Below are positions 25,054-28,457 of a stretch of DNA of 28,457 nt, in pieces (within the stretch, counting starts at the first letter, position 1; every line of letters starts with the position of its first letter). The stretch is from JBGZEX01 sp041846495 (lineage in GTDB: Bacteria; Bacteroidota; Bacteroidia; Bacteroidales; Marinifilaceae): positions 1-28,457 of the forward strand of contig JBGZEX010000032.1 of assembly GCA_041846495.1 (NCBI GenBank), given 5' to 3'. Made by a program: the position numbers and the translations under genes. The notes under the pieces are model-generated. The model was not told where the DNA came from. It did not search any database and was given only the letters and a program-made list of their open reading frames with translations.

Positions 25054-26205
25054 TCAAAACAAATCTTTCATTTTACCGAAAAAACTTTTCTCCTCTCCGC
25101 CTTTTACCGGTTTTACAAAAGATTTTTCCCTCAATTCCTCCACTATCTTTTTCTCTTCCCGGCTGAGATTCGTCGGAATATACACATTCACCCTGACTAA
25201 GAGATCCCCCTTGGCATATCCGTTGATATCGGGAAGTCCCTTACCTCTGAGCCGCAGTATCTTGCCGGGCTGTGTCCCGGATTCGATCTTCACCTTAACC
25301 CTTCCTTCGAGAGTAGGGATTTCCTCCGCTCCCCCCAATACCGCATCCGGATAACTTATAAATACGTTATAAAGCAAATCGTTCCCGTCCCGCAACAACT
25401 CTTTATGCTCTTTTTCTTCGATCAATATAATGAGATCTCCGTCGATTCCCCCTCTTCTCGCTGCATTGCCTTTTCCGCTCATCGACAACTGCATTCCGTC
25501 GGCTACCCCTGCCGGAATCTTCAAGGTAATGATTTCTTCGGCAAGTTTCACCCCCTCTCCTCCGCAAGAAGGACATTTCTCGTTTATAATTCGTCCCTCT
25601 CCTCCGCAAGAAGGACAGGTGGACGTAGTCTGCATGGCTCCCAATATCGTATTCTGAACCCTTGTTACCTGTCCGCTTCCTCTACAAGTAGTACAGGTAA
25701 CGAAAGAAGTTCCCGATTTGGCCCCATTCCCCCTACAATCCGAACAAGCCACATATTTTTTCACCTTTATCTTCTTCTCCACCCCGGTTGCAATCTCCTC
25801 CAAACTCAACTTCACCTTCACTCTCAGATTAGTCCCTCTATTCATCCTGCTGCGAGAACGTTCTCCACCGAATCCCCCGAATCCGCTAAACCCTCCGAAT
25901 CCTCCGAAACTCCCGAATATATCTCCGAATTGAGAGAATATATCCTCCATACTCATACCCCCGCTAAAACCGCCTCCGTTTCCCAAACCGGCATGACCGA
26001 ATTGATCGTATTTTCTCCGTTTCTCTTCATTACTCAATACGTCATAAGCCTCCGCCGCTTCCTTGAACTTCTCTTCGGCCTCCTTATTCCCCGGATTTTT
26101 ATCGGGATGATATTGCAATGCCAATTTACGGTAGGCTTTTTTTATCGTATCGGCATCGGCATTCCTTGCGACACCCAAAACTTCATAGTAATCTCTTTTT
26201 GCCAT
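25054..26205 (-). CDS. dnaJ: Chaperone protein DnaJ
   Basis: Hsp40 co-chaperone that delivers unfolded proteins to DnaK and stimulates its ATPase. The product is 383 residues, full type I layout. The J domain (1 to about 68) has HPD in LQYHPDKNPGN. A Gly/Phe-rich linker follows (about 74-115; FGSFGGFGGFSGFGG). The zinc-finger domain has four CxxCxGxG repeats: CSDCRGNG, CTTCRGSG, CPSCGGEG, CPSCGGEG. C-terminal beta domains end in FFGKMKDLF. The last two zinc repeats are identical in protein and share a 23-base identical DNA stretch (25553-25575 and 25595-25617). It lies 3 bp after grpE. Confidence 0.97.
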   Translation of the reverse strand: MAKRDYYEVLGVARNADADTIKKAYRKLALQYHPDKNPGNKEAEEKFKEAAEAYDVLSNEEKRRKYDQFGHAGLGNGGGFSGGMSMEDIFSQFGDIFGSFGGFGGFSGFGGFGGERSRSRMNRGTNLRVKVKLSLEEIATGVEKKIKVKKYVACSDCRGNGAKSGTSFVTCTTCRGSGQVTRVQNTILGAMQTTSTCPSCGGEGRIINEKCPSCGGEGVKLAEEIITLKIPAGVADGMQLSMSGKGNAARRGGIDGDLIILIEEKEHKELLRDGNDLLYNVFISYPDAVLGGAEEIPTLEGRVKVKIESGTQPGKILRLRGKGLPDINGYAKGDLLVRVNVYIPTNLSREEKKIVEELREKSFVKPVKGGEEKSFFGKMKDLF

Positions 26206-26208
26206 TTC

Positions 26209-26793
26209 TTATTCTCCTACAACTACTTTTGCGTAGCGCATTACTTTACCGTTAAGATAATAGCCCTTTTCTATACAATCCACCACCTTCCCCTTCATAT
26301 CCTCCGTAGGCGCTTGAATTTTAACGACGGCATCGTGTTCGTCCGTATTGAATGTTTTGTTGAGACTGTCGATCTCCCGCACGCCGTTGGCAGCAAGAAA
26401 ATCTTTGAATCCGTTATAAATAAGAACAACACCTTCTTTTAAAGCGGCCACATCCGCCGACTTCTCTATATTCGCCAAAGCGCGTTCGAAATTATCCATT
26501 ACCGGCAATATTTGCTTCAATAAATCTTCTCCCGCATATTTATTCAATTCCAACTTCTCCTTAAAGGTACGTTTCCGGTAATTATCGAACTCTGCAGACA
26601 ACCTCAAATATTTATCGTTAATCTCCGTCAATGCTTTACGCATCTCCTCCAATTCATTATCTCGAACATCCGTTTGTTCCGTATTTTCAGCAACTATTTC
26701 TTCTTCCCCGGATACGGTGGAGGCATCAGATTCTTCCGCTTTTACGGTAACCGGAGCCGCTTCTGTTTTTTTTCTCTTTGCTCTTTCCGTCAT
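26209..26793 (-). CDS. grpE: Nucleotide exchange factor GrpE
   Basis: Releases ADP from DnaK and so resets the chaperone cycle. The product is 194 residues. The first 45 residues are acidic, low complexity and probably disordered. A long helix follows (LEEMRKALTEINDKYLRLSAEFDNYRKR, split here as LSAEFDNYRKR for the conserved part), then LLKQILPVMDNFERAL. The C-terminal beta domain contains FNTDEHDAV and the ending GYYLNGKVMRYAKVVV. First gene of grpE - dnaJ - ppa, with 3-bp and 2-bp gaps. I see no CIRCE element upstream; control appears to rest on the promoter at 26822-26853. Confidence 0.96.
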   Translation of the reverse strand: MTERAKRKKTEAAPVTVKAEESDASTVSGEEEIVAENTEQTDVRDNELEEMRKALTEINDKYLRLSAEFDNYRKRTFKEKLELNKYAGEDLLKQILPVMDNFERALANIEKSADVAALKEGVVLIYNGFKDFLAANGVREIDSLNKTFNTDEHDAVVKIQAPTEDMKGKVVDCIEKGYYLNGKVMRYAKVVVGE

Positions 26794-26821
26794 ATTTCGA
26801 TATTTTACACAAATACACGGA

Positions 26822-26853
26822 CAAAATTATGCAAAATATTTGCCAATAGCAAA
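26822..26853 (-). promoter_or_regulatory. Promoter of grpE - dnaJ - ppa
   Basis: Minus strand: TTTG at 26853-26850, a 20-base spacer and TAATTTTG at 26829-26822. Exact match to the Bacteroidota consensus, 28 bases before the grpE ATG. No heat-shock operator of the CIRCE type is seen between it and the gene. Confidence 0.75.
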
Positions 26854-26885
26854 GGTGAAAGACATTTTGTCAGTCCCTACGATAT

Positions 26886-27578
26886 TTATAAAATCCCTTC
26901 GTCCGCAAAACTAAAATACCCTGTACTCCCGATAATCAAATGGTCTCTCAACCGAATATCCATTATTTTGCCGGCTGTTTTTATTTTACCGGTAATCTCC
27001 ATATCCGTATTACTCGGTTTAAATTCACCCCCCGGATGATTATGTACGACAATTAGGGAGGTCGCCTTCATTTCCAAAGCCATTCTGAAAATAATACGGA
27101 TATCTACGACGGTCGCTGCAATTCCTCCGGAAAACATCAATTCTTTTCCCAATACGATATTGGCATTATTCAAAAACACCGCCCAAAATTCTTCATGGTC
27201 CAATGCCCTCAACAAAGGTCCCATAAAACGATATACATCCGCACTCGAACGTACGAACTCATGCACTCCCCTCGTTTGAGCAGCCCTACGACGTCCCAAC
27301 TCAAAAGCCGCCACAATAGCGGATGCTTTGGCCACACCGATTCCCTTATGCCGGTTCATTAATTCCCGCGCACTCAAAAGAGATAAACGTTCCAAGTCAT
27401 TGTCCTCGTACGATAATATTTTTCGGGCCAAATCCAAGGCAGACATATTGTTCGTACCGGAACCGAGCAGTACAGCCATCAATTCCGCCATAGACAAAAC
27501 TCTCGCTCCTCGATGCAACAACTTTTCACGAGGTCGTTCATCCGTCGACCAGCTCTTTATAGGCAATCCCTTCCTCAT
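26886..27578 (-). CDS. radC: RadC family JAB-domain protein
   Basis: A member of the RadC family. The N-terminal helix-hairpin-helix region (about 65-95; NRHKGIGVAKASAIVAAFELG) is a DNA-binding fold, and the C-terminal JAB/MPN domain is a metal-dependent protease-like fold. The metal site is H179-N-H181-PGG with S189 and D192, the full JAMM pattern. The product is 230 residues, normal length. The name RadC comes from an old repair phenotype that was later traced to another gene, so the function is not settled. The start at 27578 fits the family start (KGLPIKSW...RPREK), but it lies only about 5 bases after the -7 box, so the mRNA may be nearly leaderless. Confidence 0.93.
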   Translation of the reverse strand: MRKGLPIKSWSTDERPREKLLHRGARVLSMAELMAVLLGSGTNNMSALDLARKILSYEDNDLERLSLLSARELMNRHKGIGVAKASAIVAAFELGRRRAAQTRGVHEFVRSSADVYRFMGPLLRALDHEEFWAVFLNNANIVLGKELMFSGGIAATVVDIRIIFRMALEMKATSLIVVHNHPGGEFKPSNTDMEITGKIKTAGKIMDIRLRDHLIIGSTGYFSFADEGIL

Positions 27579-27582
27579 ATCT

Positions 27583-27614
27583 CAAAGTTAACGTATAATT
27601 CTATTTTTCCCAAA
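27583..27614 (-). promoter_or_regulatory. Promoter of radC
   Basis: Minus strand: TTTG at 27614-27611, a 20-base spacer and TAACTTTG at 27590-27583. Exact consensus match. The radC ATG begins only 4 bases after the -7 box, so transcription would start at or next to the start codon. Confidence 0.65.
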
Positions 27615-27637
27615 TCCCCATTCAAAATATGAGTTCC

Positions 27638-27790
27638 TCATTCAACTGCCGGTCCCAATATTTTTTCCATTTTGAATTCAAGCTCTTTTAGCAGTCCCCG
27701 AAAATCACGTTTTCCGAAGAAATCCGAATCAATTATCCGATTTCCGATAAAACGATGAAAATTCTCTTTCACATATCCAAACAAAAAATT
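27638..27790 (-). CDS. C-terminal fragment of an unidentified protein
   Basis: The minus strand keeps an open frame of 50 codons ending in TGA at 27640-27638, 59 bases before radC. It ends in LLKELEFKMEKILGPAVE, preceded by RIIDSDFFGKRDFR. The composition (phenylalanine, lysine and glutamate rich, heptad-like end) looks like the helical tail of a real protein, and the codon use fits the Bacteroidales genes. Reading upstream, the frame meets a stop TAG at 27799-27797, inside the segment I assign to another organism. So the gene is cut by the suspected join and its N-terminus is missing. I do not recognise the family. Confidence 0.5.
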   Translation of the reverse strand, partial: NFLFGYVKENFHRFIGNRIIDSDFFGKRDFRGLLKELEFKMEKILGPAVE

Positions 27791-27800
27791 CCATTGCTAT
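27775..27800. other. Probable chimeric join: Bacteroidales to Pasteurellaceae-like DNA
   Basis: Left of about 27,775 the DNA has a Bacteroidales-type promoter, radC, and the end of a minus-strand gene. Right of about 27,794 it has a sigma70-type promoter, Shine-Dalgarno sequences, an L31 of Pasteurellaceae type and different codon use. The minus-strand gene fragment is broken exactly between. No insertion sequence, tRNA or integrase marks the boundary. The exact base cannot be fixed from the sequence alone. Confidence 0.75.
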
Positions 27801-27822
27801 TTGCAAAATTTTTGCGTAAAAT
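27794..27822 (+). promoter_or_regulatory. Sigma70-type promoter of rpmE
   Basis: TTGCTA (27794-27799), a 17-base spacer and TAAAAT (27817-27822) form a good proteobacterial -35/-10 promoter. This type is not used by the Bacteroidota genes elsewhere in the window. Transcription would start near 27829, giving a leader of about 107 bases. Confidence 0.65.
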
Positions 27823-27828
27823 ACCCGC

Positions 27829-27935
27829 TCTTTTTGGTGCTAGGCTTCTGCCTAGTTTTTTATTCATACATATGGTACTAGACAGCCGAGTAGTATGCTC
27901 TAGTGGCGATATGGCTTCGTTAGAGGTTTTCTATA
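27829..27935 (+). promoter_or_regulatory. Structured leader of rpmE
   Basis: The leader has a perfect hairpin CTAGGC-TTCT-GCCTAG (27840-27855) followed by six T, and a second stem ACTAGA (27877-27882) with TCTAGT (27899-27904). The first resembles an intrinsic terminator placed just after the transcription start. Ribosomal protein leaders that control L31 have been described in gammaproteobacteria, so autoregulation is a reasonable inference. I did not match it to a published model. The hairpin could instead be the terminator of an unseen upstream gene. Confidence 0.45.
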
Positions 27936-28148
27936 ATGAAACAAGGTATTCACCCAAATTATGTAGAAATTACTGCAACTTGTTCTTGCGGTAACGTGAT
28001 CAAAACTCGCTCAACAGTGGGTAAAGATTTAAACTTAGACGTATGTGGCAAATGCCACCCATTCTACACTGGTAAACAACGTGTTGTTGATACTGGTGGT
28101 CGTGTTGAACGCTTCAACAAACGCTTCAGCATTCCAAGCACAAAATAA
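27936..28148 (+). CDS. rpmE: 50S ribosomal protein L31
   Basis: Large-subunit protein L31 of 70 residues, the zinc-binding (C+) type with C16, C18, C37 and C40. The sequence MKQGIHPNYVEITATCSCGN and the ending FNKRFSIPSTK are nearly those I recall for Haemophilus influenzae L31, not those of Bacteroidota. A Shine-Dalgarno AGAGG lies at 27922-27926, 9 bases before the ATG. Codons (GGT, CGT, AAA, GTT preferred) differ from the rest of the window. It is flanked by its own promoter and terminator, so it is a complete foreign transcription unit. Confidence 0.96.
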   Translation: MKQGIHPNYVEITATCSCGNVIKTRSTVGKDLNLDVCGKCHPFYTGKQRVVDTGGRVERFNKRFSIPSTK

Positions 28149-28164
28149 TTTGAAATTTTTCGGG

Positions 28165-28193
28165 AAAACCTCCACAATAGTGGAGGTTTTTTT
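28165..28193 (+). terminator. Intrinsic terminator of rpmE
   Basis: CCTCCAC (28169-28175) pairs with GTGGAGG (28180-28186) around AATA; four A before and a run of seven T after extend it. This is the strongest intrinsic terminator in the window. Its classical form contrasts with the weak hairpins between the Bacteroidales genes. Confidence 0.9.
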
Positions 28194-28287
28194 ATGTCTT
28201 TGAACATTCAGGTCATTGAAAAATACTCTTTTGGTTACTGAATAAAAGATACACTTTAAGTATATAAAATATAGGAATAAATCTAAT

Positions 28288-28457
28288 ATGTCCATATCGA
28301 TATCTTGCTATCAATTTAAACAAAGTGGTGGAACCGAAAGATACACACTAGATCTAATCAAAGGTTTTAATCTAAAAAATATAAAATCTAAAGTTTATTC
28401 AACTTACTTTGATCAAACCGTAACAGAATACCAATGGATTAATCCTGTCCACTATAA
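28288..28457 (+). CDS. Glycosyltransferase, N-terminal fragment
   Basis: The first 56 codons of a gene that runs off the right edge. CYQFKQSGGTERYTLDLIKG is the nucleotide-sugar transferase N-terminus seen in GT4-type enzymes of lipopolysaccharide core and O-chain synthesis, where a glycine-glycine loop precedes the first helix. A Shine-Dalgarno AGGAA (28273-28277) lies 10 bases upstream of the ATG. Base composition is AT-rich and matches the rpmE side of the suspected join. Family is likely; substrate cannot be said from this fragment. Confidence 0.7.
   Translation, partial: MSISISCYQFKQSGGTERYTLDLIKGFNLKNIKSKVYSTYFDQTVTEYQWINPVHY

Noticed and set aside
25405..26442. A 345-codon plus-strand open frame
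   Set aside because: It is antisense to dnaJ and grpE, and its low-complexity serine/proline stretches mirror the Gly/Phe and zinc regions of DnaJ.
27755..27994. A 79-codon plus-strand open frame
   Set aside because: It spans the suspected join, overlaps the rpmE leader and start, and has no protein-like features.
27800..28457. Recent horizontal gene transfer into the Bacteroidales genome
   Set aside because: Possible but less likely than a chimera: the segment is a housekeeping ribosomal gene with its own signals, there is no mobile element or integration site, and both flanking genes are cut.
1..28457. CRISPR array, insertion sequence, prophage or toxin-antitoxin pair
   Set aside because: I found no regularly spaced repeats, no transposase or integrase, and no terminal inverted repeats. 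The only direct repeat of note is the 23-base pair inside dnaJ.

Overview
The window from about position 70 to about 27,790 reads as one stretch of a Bacteroidales chromosome (phylum Bacteroidota), with moderate GC. Several genes belong to families found mainly in that phylum (DUF4268, DUF4290, DUF4294, bacterial GH3 proteins). Five intergenic regions carry the phylum-specific promoter TTTG-N19/20-TAnnTTTG, and Shine-Dalgarno sequences are mostly absent. The species cannot be named from the sequence.

Layout. At 56-4,000 (minus strand) lies a lysine-fermentation operon, transcribed atoD - kal - kce - kdd - kamA. It converts lysine towards acetoacetate, crotonyl-CoA and butyrate. kamA is cut at the left edge. 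At 4,138-6,909 are a DUF4268 protein (minus), then rnhB and a GH3-family protein (plus). At 6,998-12,307 (minus) are yqgE, the RNase P RNA gene, sdaA, a bifunctional-nuclease-domain protein, pgi and a lipoprotein. A perfect 32-bp palindrome at 12,269-12,300 separates yqgE from a divergent plus-strand pair, DUF4294 and holA. holA converges on an unnamed ATP-grasp-like gene. At 15,197-19,187 (plus) are tRNA-Ser(GCU), a UvrD/PcrA-type helicase, DUF4290 and folK. murA (minus) is divergent from sppA - lpxK - purine nucleoside phosphorylase (plus). At 24,374-27,790 (minus) are grpE - dnaJ - ppa, radC and the 3' end of one more gene.

The last ~660 bases are different. They hold a sigma70-type promoter, a structured leader, rpmE (ribosomal protein L31) very close to Pasteurellaceae L31, a strong intrinsic terminator, and the start of a glycosyltransferase gene. 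Both genes have Shine-Dalgarno sequences and enterobacterial-like codon use. A Bacteroidales reading frame runs into this segment and dies at 27,797. The simplest reading is a chimeric join between two organisms, as produced by metagenome assembly or whole-genome amplification. The left edge also looks like a join: kamA leaves its family sequence abruptly near position 68, and no frame resumes it.

Most genes are housekeeping: lysine catabolism, cell envelope (murA, lpxK, sppA), replication and repair (holA, helicase, rnhB, radC), chaperones, RNase P and nucleotide salvage. I do not see a convincing undescribed multi-gene system. The items most worth follow-up are the two suspected joins, the symmetric palindromic promoter at 12,269-12,300 and the orphan ATP-grasp-like gene.
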